From Ichthyophthirius multifiliis (Eukaryota; Ciliophora; Oligohymenophorea; Hymenostomatida): a stretch of DNA of 64,000 nucleotides. The notes beneath the pieces are model-generated. The model searched no databases. It was not told the origin of the DNA and worked only from the letters and a program-made list of their open reading frames with translations. Positions 12,419 through 25,543 of the stretch are shown here, one piece after another. Numbering within the stretch: the stretch's first letter is position 1; every line of letters begins with the position of its first letter. A program made the position numbers and the translations under genes. Where the stretch lies: positions 21,576 to 85,575 of the forward strand of contig NW_004086066.1 of NCBI RefSeq assembly GCF_000220395.1, written 5' to 3'.

Positions 12419-13800
12419 TCATAAGATTTAGCTATATATTTAGCTATATTTGGTATTCTTTTATTTTTTATTTAAATTATTACTATTATTTTCTTATTAA
12501 TGTTCTTAATTTTAAACAAAAGGATTAATTAAATTACATAAGTTATTACTGTTATTTAATGAAAATTTATCATCAGAGCAAATGTTTGTGCTAATTTCAT
12601 GTTAATCTAGTAACTCATTTATTTCTTTTAAAAATAAGTTAACATTATTTTCCCCAGTATACATTTTATTTTTTAGGATAATTTTTTCATTTTCCAAATC
12701 TTTTTACTTTTAATTTTTTTAAAAATATAATATAGATAATTTTTTTTATTTAAAAAAATATATAAATTACTTTTTTGTCTAAAATACGAACTGATTACTA
12801 TATATTTAATTAACTAATTTATTTGGTTTATTTTTTTTCAATTTCTTATTCCAAATTATAAATTGATTAGTCTTTTAATTAAATAGTATGCTAATTTTCA
12901 ATTTCTTTTGATTTAAGAATATTTATATTCAAATAAAATTATTCTTTTTGAATATTTAACTTTTGAATTTCTTCATCTTTTTATTATATTATATTTAAGA
13001 ATTCTTTATTTATTTTCATGTGTTCTAGCTTAAGCTTTAACTTGTGATAATTTATTTTAGAAATCATCATTATTTAAATAAAGACATCTTAGATAATTCC
13101 ATTTATTGGTTTTTTTATTATATCACACATTCTAGTTAATTTCTTTTGAGTTATGTAAAAAAGATTCTTTGTTTAATTAAGGGAATTTTGCTTTTTGGAG
13201 TCATAAAGCATTTTTATTTGTCTATATGAACTTATTATGTTTATTTTTTATCTATAATTGATATATTTTTTAAAAACTTCAACTATTTTATTTTTAATAT
13301 ATATAATTTTTTTTTATTTTTTTCATATTTATAAAGTTATTTATTTTGCTTTTTTTTAATCAATTTTTTATATTTAATTTAATGCTTGTTTTATTTAAAA
13401 AAAGTACTTTATTTCAATTATGTTTGTTAATCTATTTAATAAGGTTTCCAATTTAATAAACACTAACTAATATTTTGTCATCATTCCTATTGTTTCCATA
13501 TGAATAAGTTATTGTCTTTTTTATTCATATTTTTTACAGTTAATATAATTTTCTATATATAGATTTTACTTATTATTTTCTTCTTGATTTTATATTTTCT
13601 AATTTAATTATAGAAGTTAATCTTTTATCTTTTCATATTTTTTTGTTTGTTTATTTTTGTTTTATTTTGTTAAAACCTTAGTTGTTTCATTCATATTTTT
13701 GAAATCTATATAATCGTTTTCTATAAAGTTAGCATATTTTTGACTTTTTATATTTTTTCATTTAATTTTAACCTTTAAATTTATTTTACTTGCTCATAAT
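12419..13800 (-). CDS. Hypothetical coiled-coil protein
   Basis: Unrecognised family. On the minus strand, long stretches read as charged coiled coil: KVLTKQNKNKQTKKYEKIKD near 13.6 kb, ETIGMMTKYQLVFIKLETLL near 13.45 kb, DDFQNKLSQVKAQARTHENK near 13.0 kb and LKSKEIENQHTIQLKDQSIY near 12.9 kb. An intron of about 64 nt near 12.71-12.77 kb joins to DLENEKIILKNKMYTGENNV, and the frame ends IYSQIL at TGA 12419-12421. Several frame changes between 13.05 and 13.35 kb imply further small introns that I could not place. The start codon is not determined; an ATG near 13.83 kb is a candidate. The upper boundary is therefore approximate. Confidence 0.55.
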
Positions 13801-15677
13801 ATTATCATCTAAAACCCTAATGAAAATATACATTTATTTATAAATAAAAAATAAAAATAAATACTTTTCGTTAATATTATAAGAATCATAGCTTTAACTA
13901 GCAGACTAAAGTTTTTTAAATAAAATAATTCAATAAAAATAAAATTCGAAAATTTTTACATTTGACATTAAAATTTAAAATTTACTTTCAATTTTTTTAA
14001 AAATATATTTTTAAAAAATATAATTAATATGTTATTTATTAAATATAATATATTTATATTCTTATTATATTATATTTTATTTTTTAATTGATTATTTTGT
14101 TTTTTAAAAAATATTTAAAAAGTTATTATTTTGTATATAAATGAGATATTAAAATCTTATTTTTTTTTGTATTAGATATAGTTTATAATATTTTTTTTCT
14201 GCAATTTTATTTTTTAATACTTAACAAACAAACAAAAAAGTTGAGAAATATGAATAATGCCTTTTGTATTATATTAATTTTTTTTATATTTATACAAAAA
14301 AATAAAAAAACATTTAAGAAAATATTATTTAATTCATCCATATCAATAGATAATTAAATTTTATATAATCCAAAAAAAAAATTATATCCATTCAAAAATT
14401 TTATGAAATAAATTTTTGTATGAAATGATCATGAACAAATTAAATAAATATAAAAGAGAAATTCAAGTTAATTATATTATAATTTTTTTTATTTTCATAC
14501 AAATAAAAACTAATAAAGATATAAGAAATGCATTTGAATTTTTCAAATATATATAAAATATATAAATATATAAATATATAAATATATATATATATAAATA
14601 TATAATAATTTAATATATAAATATATAAACATATTAAATATTTTATAATTATTAGATATTTAAATATACCAATTATTTATCAGAAAATTTCTCTAATATA
14701 ATAATTATAATATTAAATTTTATTATATATAAAAAATAATAAATTAATATCTAATATATAATTAGTATATATTTAATTTCGATCTATAATATATTTTTTA
14801 ATTTTAATTATATATTTAAAAAAAATGTTAATTATATAATATATAATTTAAAAAAAATATAATACATAGACTTTTTTAATAATTATTTTAATTATTAAAT
14901 TTTTATTATTTATTATATATTAATATATTTTTATTTATTTAATGAATATTTATATTTTATATTATTTATATTTTTCTTATTTTTCTTTATTTAATTTTAT
15001 TATTTTATTTTTTAAAATTTAATTTTTTTTTGTTTAATGATAATTCATATATATATATATATTAATAAATATCAATATTTAAAAAAAAAAATTAAATACC
15101 TGATATATTATAAATAAATTATTTAATTTTTTAACAAAATTTTTTAACAAAATTTTATTTATATTTTGATTTATATTAATTATTAATAAAATAGACTAAT
15201 TATTATTATAATATTTGAAAGCTATTAATTATAATAATAAATATTTATTCTAAATGTTTTTTTTATTTATTTATTTATTTCTTCTTTAATTTTTTTTTAA
15301 TTTTATATTTAAGCTTTGCTGATTAATTAGTTTGAATAAACTTTATGCGAATTATTTTTTAATTATCATAAAAATTCTTATTTTATTTAAATATTTTTTT
15401 TTGTAATTTTTTTTTGTCTAATTATAATAAAAAATGGAATATAATTAAAATTTTTTCGGAAGATTTATTATTTTAAAAAAATAAAGCAACATGCTTAATT
15501 TATTTTAGACTAATATATAAATATTATTTTAATACATATAAATTTATTTGAATAATTTTTATTATTTTTTCCTTTAAAATTTTTTAAAAATGTATATACA
15601 ATTCATAAATATAAAAAATAAAAATAATGAATATAGAAAAAAGCCTAATTATAGAAAGTATTTCAAATATATTTTTA
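13801..15677. other. Long AT-rich intergenic region
   Basis: About 1.9 kb of almost pure A/T with scattered TATA repeats (14540-14600, 15045-15065). A short duplicated TTTTTTAACAAAATT motif lies near 15130-15150. No coding signal on either strand that I can support. Confidence 0.55.
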
Positions 15678-17153
15678 TCATTAATTAGAATATATTAATT
15701 AACTTTAATCAACACTCCATTCTAGTTTATCAGCATTTTATAATTGAATAGTTCTACTCTTCCAATAAAAAATAACAAAAATATTCCATAAAAGTGATAA
15801 AATTAGATAATAATAAAAATCTATTTTTTCAATAAATAAACTAACCAAGATAACTCCCCAAAAGGATCCGAAATTTGAAAATGAATTAAGAAACGTAATA
15901 TAAGTTCCTCCAATAGATTAATCACAAATTCTTAGAAAAAAAGCAGAAAAGCAAACAAACGATACAGTTGAAATATTAGAATTAAGAATAAAAATAATAG
16001 ACAAAGGAACAATAAATTTATTTTATTATCCTTCTTCGTAAAAATATACTACAGCAAAAAAAAATATATTACAAATACAATTTGCTAAAAAAGCATAAAA
16101 CCATAATTAAAACTCTTTTTTTTATCTACAAATATTAGTTATATATATTGCAAAAATCTAGTTTACAGGAATCATACACAATTCTATCGTAGCCAAAACT
16201 GATCTACTGAACTTTTTTTAAAGCAGAATTACTCCTGAAGGTATATATATACAAATATTACCAAACTAAACACTAAGTAGGAAAAAAATGAGCATTTAAA
16301 TATTTTTATTTAAAAAGAAAAGCCTAATATTTTGAAATGTTATTTTAAATTATTAACAGGAACTTTCTTTTTTAAATATTTTTTCTTCTTTTTTGAAAAA
16401 TAGAATATATAAACTCCCAAAAAAAACAAAAATACTAATAAAAATGCACATTTATTTAGGTTTTAAAATAGCCCCATCATAAGAAAAAATATTATGGCAT
16501 AATTTACTATCACTTAAATATATAAAAACTTAATATCCAATAACATTTCCAATAGTTTACCCAAAACTTTAACAAAAGCTTGCAAAAGCAACATTCTTCT
16601 CATGTAAAATAGTCATACTCCATCCATCTAAAGATATGTCTTGTATTGTAATTAAAAAAATACATATAAAACCTATTATTGTTATATTCGAAATATTTAT
16701 CTCCTCCATCCAATTTTCAAAATAATATGAAGAAATAAAAAATATTATTGTTATTAATAATTAAGATGGAATTATATAAGTTTTTCTACGCCCAAATCCA
16801 TTAAAATAAAATGTATCTATTATTGGTGCATATAAAAATTTAAATGAAAAAGGCCAATTTATTGAATTTAATGAGGCTATTTATCTACCTTTTATATGTT
16901 TTTCTTATATTAAATAATTACTCACAAAATCTCCTAAAAAACTCAATAATAAGCCTTAATACATATATAAGAGGATTAATAAAAATATGTTTGGAAGATC
17001 TTTTCTAACTAGTATTTTATCTTCTTCTTCATCCTATTTTTCTTTTGTTTTATATGTGTTTTTTATTTTTTTTAATGCTTAAATTATTAATAATTTACTT
17101 AAAATTTTTTAATCAATGCTTATTAATTAATTTTGGCTTTATATAATATTCAT
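15678..17153 (-). CDS. SLC33A1: Acetyl-CoA transporter (AT-1)
   Basis: Major-facilitator-type membrane transporter that in animals brings cytosolic acetyl-CoA into the ER lumen. It is an intronless frame of 492 codons (491 residues) from ATG at 17153 to TGA at 15678-15680. Matches to SLC33A1 run end to end: LPNIFLLILLYMYQGLLLSF (TM1), NWPFSFKFLYAPIIDTFYFN followed by GFGRRKTYIIPSQ, TIQDISLDGWSMTILHEKNV, SFCQSFGQTIGNVIGY, and the C-terminal SIGGTYITFLNSFSNFGSFW. Multiple hydrophobic helices are visible between these blocks. The N terminus is a hydrophilic tail of about 50 residues ending in an acidic DEEED patch. The lack of introns contrasts with most genes here. It is divergent from the helicase gene, with 411 bp between start codons. 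Confidence 0.96.
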
Positions 17154-17564
17154 TTTTTTTTTTTTTAACAAAAATTATTTATATTTTAAAATTAATTATT
17201 TGTTATTTTTTTTAAAAAAAAATATTAACTAAATATTTATATATCAAAACTAAATTTAATAAATTATTCGTTTTTTATATGAAAAGTAATACGAATAAAT
17301 ATACTTACAACTTTAAATATAAAATATTTCTATTTTAGGCACCAGACATTATTATTTTATAAAAAAAAAAATACTTTATTTTATTTGAAATAAAATTATA
17401 ATTTTTAATCTAAATATTTTATACAAAAATATCAATAAAAAGTTGGTTTTTGATAAAAATAATTCAAATATTAAAATAACCAATACTAAATACTTAAAAA
17501 TAAAAATAAAAATTTAAAAATAAAAAATATAAGTGGAGAAAAAAAACAAAAAAAAACAAAAAAA
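17154..17564. promoter_or_regulatory. Divergent intergenic region, SLC33A1 / helicase
   Basis: 411 bp between two divergent start codons, so it must contain both promoters. It is AT-rich with poly-A and poly-T runs. No specific factor site was recognised. Confidence 0.5.
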
Positions 17565-18127
17565 ATGTAAAAAAAGCCTAAAAAAATACTTTCATATTAA
17601 ACGCCAATTTAATTCCAAAAAGATGTCCCTTTAGAGAACAATCCAATAGAAGTAAATCTCTAAGAGCAACCAAAACATCATAGATGTAAAATAAGTGAAA
17701 AAATCGATGTGTATTTTCCTCATAAGCCATATGATGTATAAATAAAATACATGTAAGCAGTAATAGAATCTTTAAATAATCAATAAAATGCATTATTAGA
17801 ATCTCCTACAGGAACAGGAAAAACTCTCTCATTATTATGTGCTAGTTTAGCATGGTTAAAATGGAAAAGAAATGAATAACCAGATTAAAAAAATCCTTAT
17901 AGAATCATATATTGCACACGAACACATTCATAAATTCAATAAGCAATAAAGAATTAAAAAAAACAATTTATAAACCAAAAACAATAGTATATGCTTCACG
18001 AGATTAATATTGTATAAAAAAAGATTTTTAATATTTATAAGGTAGTATATTAAATAATATGTGTTAAAAATCAATCAATAAAGTAAATTATAAATTATAA
18101 ATTATATTTATATATAAATATATATAT

Positions 18128-18177
<50 letters not shown>

Positions 18178-20011
18178 CAATAGAATATGTGTTCTTTTTT
18201 CAAAGGAGGTTTAAAAGAATAAACTAAACAAAAAGTGAATATTATTGATATTGAAGATTTAAAAAAAGATGGAGAAAATAATTAATTTTGTCCATATTAT
18301 TATACTTTAAGAACTAAAAATTCCGCTGATTTATTATTTCTTCCTTATAATTATTTACTAGATAGATATTTATAAAATTAAAACAAAATAAATTTAAAAA
18401 ATACAATAATAATATTTGATGAAGCCCATAATATTCCCAAAACAGCAGAAGAAGGTTTTTCATTAACTCTAAGTTATCAAAATTTATGTTCAGCCGAAAA
18501 AGATATTGAAAGTTTACTAAAAGAAAAGCCAAATTTAATCGAATAAACATAAATTTTGATAAATTTAATACAAAAAATGAAGCTTTTTCTCCAAAACGAA
18601 AATTAGAATAATAATATATATGAAGGTGATTAATTATTTAATATATTGGATACAAAAACTGGTGAATTTAGCCTATAGAAATTAAACTAATATATCAAAT
18701 TGGTCGAAATATCAACCAAAGAATGTTAAAATTTAACAAATGTATAAAATTTGGAAAATTTAGGTATTTTTTTCGAAGGACTTTGGGAAATAAAAACATA
18801 GAAAAATGAAAATTTAGTTCATTTTAAGCTTTATTTTGACCAAGAAGACCCCAAAAATATTACTTTGAATTATTTATGTTTAAACGCGGGATTAAATATC
18901 CAAAAAATGAAAGAAAAAGCATCTTTTTATAACCTTATTTTTACTTCGGGAACATTAAAACCATTTATTTTTTGGGAAAAAGAGCTATAAGGAATTAAAT
19001 TTGATATAAAATTGGAAAACAAACACATAATAAATACTAAAGAATAACTTTTTGCATGCATATTAAAAAATTGGGAAAAAGGAAGCCTTCATTTTGGTTG
19101 GGAAAGGAGAAAAAATGAATAAATATTTTTCGAATTAGGAACTCTTCTAGTAGAAATAATAAGCAAGATTCCAAATGGAGTACTTATATTTGTACCTTCT
19201 TATAGCTTTTTGGAAAGCTGTAAGTATTTATGGACAGGTAATATGAGATATGCAATAATGTAGAAACTTAAGGAGAAAAAGAGTGTATTTTTTGAAGAAA
19301 AAAACATTGATGTGTAATAAATATTAAACATATATAAAAAAAACTGTCTAGAAAATAAAAAAGGAAGCATTCTTTTTGCCGTTTCGAAAGGAAAAATTGC
19401 AGAAGGAATTGATTTTTCGAACGAGTTTGCAAGAGCAGTATTTATAGTGGGAATTCCTTACCCTCCTTTTAACAATTTGAAAGTTTAAATAAAAAAAGAT
19501 TATTTAGATAAGAATTTCGGAGTTAATTTTTCTGGAAAAGATTGGTATTAAGGAGAGGCTATAAGAACAGTTAATTAATGTGCGGGGAGAGTTATTAGAA
19601 ACGCAAATGATTGGGGATGTGTTTTTTTATTAGATTTAAGATTTAATGATATTTAGTTTGGAAGTTGGTTTGAGGAATCTTTACAAAAATATGATCTACT
19701 TAATGATTGTTTAAAGGATTTAAATGGTTTTATTACAAAATAAAACAAAAAAATAGTATAAAGTAAATTATTATAAATAAATAATAGCATTGAAGAAATT
19801 AAGTAAGGAGAATAAATGTAAGGATTTATAAGCTAGAATAATTAAATTGTATAAAATTTAGTTTAAAAAGGTGTTATCAAAAGATAAGTTAAAAGAAATG
19901 TTTTAATATCTTAGGAATAAATTGAAGATGATAATTAAATTTAAACATAATAAAATAATTCAAATTAGTAAAATATATAAGATATTATAGAACTAATGAA
20001 AATTAAGTAAA

Positions 20012-20068
<57 letters not shown>

Positions 20069-20085
20069 TTAAATATTCATTCTGA
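17565..20085 (+). CDS. RAD3/XPD-family DEAH helicase, RTEL1/FANCJ-like
   Basis: Superfamily-2 5'-3' DNA helicase of the iron-sulphur class, acting in genome stability. From ATG 17565: PYDVQIKYMQAVIE, Walker A in [20 protein letters not shown], motif Ia [27 protein letters not shown], Walker [17 protein letters not shown], then [39 protein letters not shown] and motif [21 protein letters not shown]. Cys residues before the CPYYYT block fit the Fe-S cluster region. One intron (18083-18183, mostly TA) is clear. The spliced length is not a multiple of three, and a frame change is needed near 17940-17955, see findings. The tail is low in complexity and ends in poly-Gln before TGA 20083-20085. The N terminus is most like RTEL1, while the [13 protein letters not shown] region leans to FANCJ, so I give no symbol. 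Confidence 0.88.
18118..18173. repeat. (TA)n tract inside the helicase intron
   Basis: Alternating TA with one AATA interruption makes up most of the 101-nt intron, roughly twice the usual intron size here. Expansion of this tract explains the length. Confidence 0.85.
20012..20070 (+). repeat. (TAA)n tract coding poly-Gln at the helicase C terminus
   Basis: About 19 consecutive TAA codons just before the final FKYSF and TGA. In this code they specify a C-terminal poly-Gln tail. Confidence 0.85.
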
Positions 20086-21543
20086 ATTTTTTGATTTTAA
20101 TTTATTGAAAATATATATTAAATTTAAAAATTTTATATAAATTTATGTTTATTAAAATATATTTTTATAAAAAAAGTATAATAATTAGTTTAATTTTATT
20201 TTATTTAAATAATTAAAAAATGTATCATTAAATATGATAGATAATAATTTATTTAATAACATAAATATAATCACATCTATAAAATTTTAACAAAATAATT
20301 AAATAAAACCACATATTTTGCTAAGATTCATATTTTTATCATTATAAAAATAAAACAAACTATAAATCTAAAAAATACTTTTAATTTAGATTTATTTAAT
20401 TATGAAGACTATTATATTTTCTATTTTTAATGAATTAATTAAATCAAATTACTTTTTTATATAGTTTTTTTTTTTTTATATATATATTATAATTAATAAA
20501 AATACAAAAAAAATATTACTTAAATTAATTATTTATAACTTATTTAATAAATAAATTACACAATCCATATTTAATAAGTTTTTTTCTCGTTATTCTCTTT
20601 AAAATTTATTTATTGTTGATTAATGCTTTATTTTTGCCTAATTTTTTTTCAATTTAACAATATATACAATAATAAAACAAAAGTTAGCACAAAAGAATCT
20701 TTATTATAAATAAAAAAATAATTTTATTATCAAAAAAAATAGTAAAAAAATAAATAAAAAAACTAGAAAAAACATTAAAATAATAATTAATAAAACTTAA
20801 AATATTATAAGTTAATATATTTCAATTATGATTTCTGCTATATATCGTTTTTTAAACGAAATTAATTATATATTAATAATTTAATTTTTGTGTGTAAATA
20901 ATAATTTAATAAGATAAATTAGATTTATTTAATAATATTACATGAATTCTAATTTAGTTTAGTAGATTAAAGTTTAAAATTTTATTTTAATATAAAGAAT
21001 ACAACAGAAATAAAGTTATATTAAAATCGCAATATGAAATATAGTAATATATGAATTTATCGATATTAGTAAAACAATAATGGAGAAATTAAAGTTATAT
21101 TAATTTAAAAAAATATAAAAAACTAGAAATTTAAGTTTTTTTTTATATATAAGAATAATATTTTCGAATTTATATATAAAAAAATTTAAAATTAAACTAA
21201 ATAATTGAATAATCTTTTAGTGATTATAAGAAAAAAATAGTTTCTTTACATAATATTTGTATTGATTTTAAATCTAAAATCTATTAATATATTAATAATT
21301 ATGTATTTTTTTAGAAAACTAAAAAATAAAATAAATAATAATTATATTATCAAATGCTATATGATAAAAGTTTTATTTAAACATGGAATTTTACTTTTTT
21401 CAATTTATGTTTTTTATAAAAAATAAAATAAAATCATTGTAAAAAGAAATATTAAATTATTTTAAAAATTTAAATAATTTTTTTTTTTTTTAAATAAAAT
21501 ATATATATATATATATTATTACTAATTATTTTAATTATTAATT
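20086..21543. other. AT-rich intergenic region
   Basis: About 1.46 kb of AT-rich sequence between the helicase and the FHIT-like gene, both on the plus strand. No motif or consistent spliced frame was recognised. Confidence 0.55.
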
Positions 21544-22261
21544 ATGAGTAATATTAAATTAGGCCAATTTGAAATTCCTAATTAATTTGTTTTATGGTAA
21601 AAATAATATGTTTGTGCAATTATACCTTGTGTTCAATTAATGCCAGGACGTAAAACTTTTTTTCTTCTCTATTTATAAAAAATAAAATAAAAAATCTTAG
21701 ATGTATTATTAGTACCTAAAAGACAAGTTTCTAATTTTATCGAATTAGAACCTTCAGAAGTTTTTTTTTTTTTTTTAATAAATATAAAAGAAAATAAAAC
21801 AAATAAAAAAAGATTTATGATATTGGATTATTAATTAAATTTTTAACAAGAGGACTAGAAAAGTATTTTATGACAGATTCATCTACAGTTTTTATACATG
21901 TAAATTGTTGATATTTATTTTTTAAAAAGTATTAATTTTTAAATAATAAAGAATTATTAGCCAGAATTAAAAGATAGTATCGATTAAATTTTTGTGCATA
22001 TAATTCCTAGAAGAAAAGGAGATTATTAAAATAATGATGATATATATAAATTTTTATAAAATTATGATACAGAGTAAATAAAATATCATATTAAAATAAA
22101 AATAAAAAATAAAAAAAAGATTCATAAAATAATATTAAAACATAATTTCACCAACAAATGTATCTAATAATGCCGCAATTGAAATTTAGGGTTAAGAAAC
22201 AAAAAAGTATAAAACATTTTTGGATTAATTTTGGGAAGAATATTAAACTTTATATTAATGA
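21544..22261 (+). CDS. FHIT-like HIT-domain protein with degenerate triad
   Basis: Member of the FHIT branch of the histidine-triad superfamily, whose active members cleave Ap3A-type dinucleotides. Five exons (introns 21650-21700, 21760-21812, 21900-21951, 22074-22119) splice to exactly 172 codons, 171 residues, with TGA 22259-22261. Features in order are LGQFEIPNQFVLW, then MPGHVLLVPKRQVSNFIELE (matching the PGHVLV..R.V.RF.DL signature), then IYDIGLLIKFLTRGLEKYF, and then the active-site strand QIFVHIIPRRKGDYQNNDDI. Ordinary FHIT has H-x-H-x-H before the hydrophobic-PR segment. Here the first two His are replaced by Gln and Phe, and only the last His remains, so normal hydrolase activity is doubtful. 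Family assignment is firm; function is not. Confidence 0.9.
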
Positions 22262-22879
22262 AAAAAAAAAAAAAAAAAAATTTCAATAAATAAAATGAAT
22301 TAAAAATAAAATATTAAATCTTATAAAAATTAACCTTTTTTTAAAAACAATAATTCATAATAACACGAATTATTTATTTTTAATTTTAAGTTTTTTTTGA
22401 TAAGAATTTCACTCTAAATATTAACTTTAAAATTAACGCAATATTTATAATTTTTTTTTTATTTAAAAAAAGAAAGAAATATACTAAACAAATTTAGTCT
22501 AAATACTTTCTTTCGTTTTTGATTAATACAGAGTTTTCTATTATATAAAATGTATTTTTTATTACAGGAAATCAAATATCATTTATATAATACATATTCT
22601 TTAAAAATTAAATATAGTATTATATTTTTTATTTTTCCTTGTCAATTATTTTTACTATTTCTTCTTGATTTAAATATATATAAAAAAAAAATTAAAATAA
22701 ATTTGTTTATTATTTAACTATTTCTAGTTTTAAAATAAATTATTCTTAATTTTTTATTAACTAAAACAATATTTCTTAACTTTTTGTAATATATTTTAAT
22801 ATTTTTCTTTTATTCCATTAATTTTTATTAATTATTTGTTTATAAGTGCTTTTTAAAAATATTATATTATATATATTAT

Positions 22880-23180
22880 AAATTAACTCAAAACAATCAT
22901 AATTAAAATAATATTGAGTTGACTTCTTCTAATTATTTTTCTAAAAAAAAGACATTCCTTTTAATTATTGAGAGAACAAAAGAAAGATGATAAAGAAGTA
23001 TACAATTACATTTCTAGATTTTAAACGTCATTATTTTTATCACTAAGATTTTATTACTTCAATTTTCTTTTTTTCAAACTCCTCTAATAGCTAAGTTTTA
23101 ACTTTTAATTAAAATTTATAAACTTAGATTTAATTAAAATCAATAAATTCTAATCTAAAAAACAATAAATATTAAATTTT
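22880..23180 (-). pseudogene. Possible decayed coiled-coil coding remnant
   Basis: On the minus strand, two adjacent frames read as charged, coiled-coil-like peptide. One contains LLEEFEKKKIEVIKS and ends at an in-frame TGA. The next, one base out of phase, continues SDKNNDVQNLEM and SSFFCSLNNQKE. No start, intron pair or homology joins them. It could be a broken gene fragment, or chance in DNA where two of the three stop codons are sense. Confidence 0.25.
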
Positions 23181-24248
23181 ATTATGAATAAATTTTACAC
23201 ATATTTTTTTTTCCATAATCAATTCTTTATTTTAACTAATTTAAAAATTATAAATATTAATTTCTTGATGTTCAAGTTAGTTATTTAAAACTTTCTAAAG
23301 AATTCAAAGAGCATATATATTTTAAAATAAATTCTATTATCATTTATTTAAAAGGTTTTAGTTGTACTTCAATCTAATAGTTAGTTTAATCTAAATAAGA
23401 TTAGTATTCTTTCTTCTAAGCAATTAATTTAAGTATCAAAATACTTAAATTTTATTAATTATGTTTAAAAAATCTTTAAATCTTTAAATTTTAAATATTT
23501 ATGTTTTAATTATTAAAAAATAATACTAATTTATTAGTTCACGCGCGCGTGTGCATATATTTTACATAGAACATAATTTAATATTCTAAAATTTCATGTT
23601 CCTATTAAGTTAAACTAATGTTTAAAATCATACTATTTTGAGCATTATAAGATTTATTTATATTGACAAGTATAATTGCAAAATCAATATGATAATTTTT
23701 ATTATATTAAAAAAAATCATTTAATTAAAATTGTAATATTAATAAAAAAATTAAATAAATGAAATAAAAATTGTATGTGCCATAAATATACAGTCTCTAT
23801 TACTCTGTTTATATTAATTAAGTTTTAATTATAATTATTTTATATTTATTTATAAAATAATAATTGAGATTAATAAATGAATTATTAATTTAATGTTTTA
23901 TTTATTTTAAAAAAAATAGGAAACGATAGAAAAATTAAAGAAAATAATTTTATGAATTTTTTTTTTATATTCTTAATCTTTATTTTATTTTATTTTTCTA
24001 AAATTAATTTTTAATCAGCTATAATAATAAAAATAATATTTAAAATGAATTTAAAAATAATATTTCTATTTAAATATTTATATTTTATACTTTTATATTT
24101 AATAAATTATATAAGAAAAAATAGATAACATAAGATTTTTTTAATTTAATATAGAAATAAAAAAATTATAAAAAATATAATTAATATTATTTAATTATAT
24201 TTTTTATTAAATTAATTGTAAAGGTATTAATATATAAAATAATTTATA

Positions 24249-24306
<58 letters not shown>
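24249..24306. repeat. (TA)n dinucleotide tract
   Basis: Roughly 58 nt of alternating TA in a gene-free stretch. It is simple sequence with no associated feature. Confidence 0.9.
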
Positions 24307-24308
<2 letters not shown>

Positions 24309-25508
24309 TCAATATTTTTTTATTTTATTTTTATATTTTTTTTTAAAAAAATAAAATAAAATTAATAAATAAATTATTTTAAGGAAAATTTTATTAAATA
24401 TAATAAGTTAAAAACTTTGTGTGATAATTTTAAAAATTATTTAAATATCGTTTAAAAAAAGAACTTTTCGTAGAATGTCATCTAAATTACTTTTCAAACT
24501 TATTTGAAAAAGCAATAACTTATATAATTGTAAAATATTTTATTATAATTATTATTCATATAATATAAATTTCTTTATACAATTTAAAATAGAATGGATG
24601 CTTTTATTAATAATTATTTAAAGTAATCAATTTATTTTTTATTTCTTAATTTATTCATACTAAATAATAGTCTTAATTATTAATAAATTTACATAATATA
24701 AATAAAAAAAGGAAGAGCAACTAATAATAAATAAATCATATTTTAGTAAGGTTAAATGAATGCTATAATTTATAATTTAAAGGATATATAATCTTTAAAA
24801 TTTTTAAATTCATTTACTAATTTTATAAAATGTACTATTAAGTTTGTAATTATATTTTTATTATATCGAAAATTTGTAAAAATTATTAATATTAGAAATG
24901 ATTTTTCATTTTATACAACGAAATTAATAAATAGCTATTTAATACAAAAATTAAAATAAATAATAATAAAAAATATAGTCTTATAAATCAAAAAATATAT
25001 TAATTTACTAATAAAAAAAAATTGGAAAAAAAATTATATATAAATTAAAAAAATCAATATTAACATTATGATTTAATAAAAAAAATTTATTATACTAAAG
25101 TTAATAAATTATTATATATGTTATAAAAAATATATAAATTTTACATTTTTTTAAATTAAATTAGATATTAAAAAAAATTGTAAATATTAATTGTAGAATT
25201 TGTCATAATATTAATTTTCTTAGTATTTATAAATATTTATATTCATTATTTATAAAATAAAGATAATATTATATAATTCTTAATTATATTTTAAATTTTA
25301 CTTCATCAAATATTTTTATATAAACTATAATAATATAACATATTGAATTATTAATTTAAAATATTTTAAACAACTTTTAACTTTATTAATATTTTTATTT
25401 ATTATTTAATAAAATTAAATATTTAATAAAAAAATTAAAAAAATTCAGTTTATATATTAAAATTCGTAAACTTTTATTTTAATATTAATATATTATATTT
25501 ATATTATA

Positions 25509-25543
<35 letters not shown>

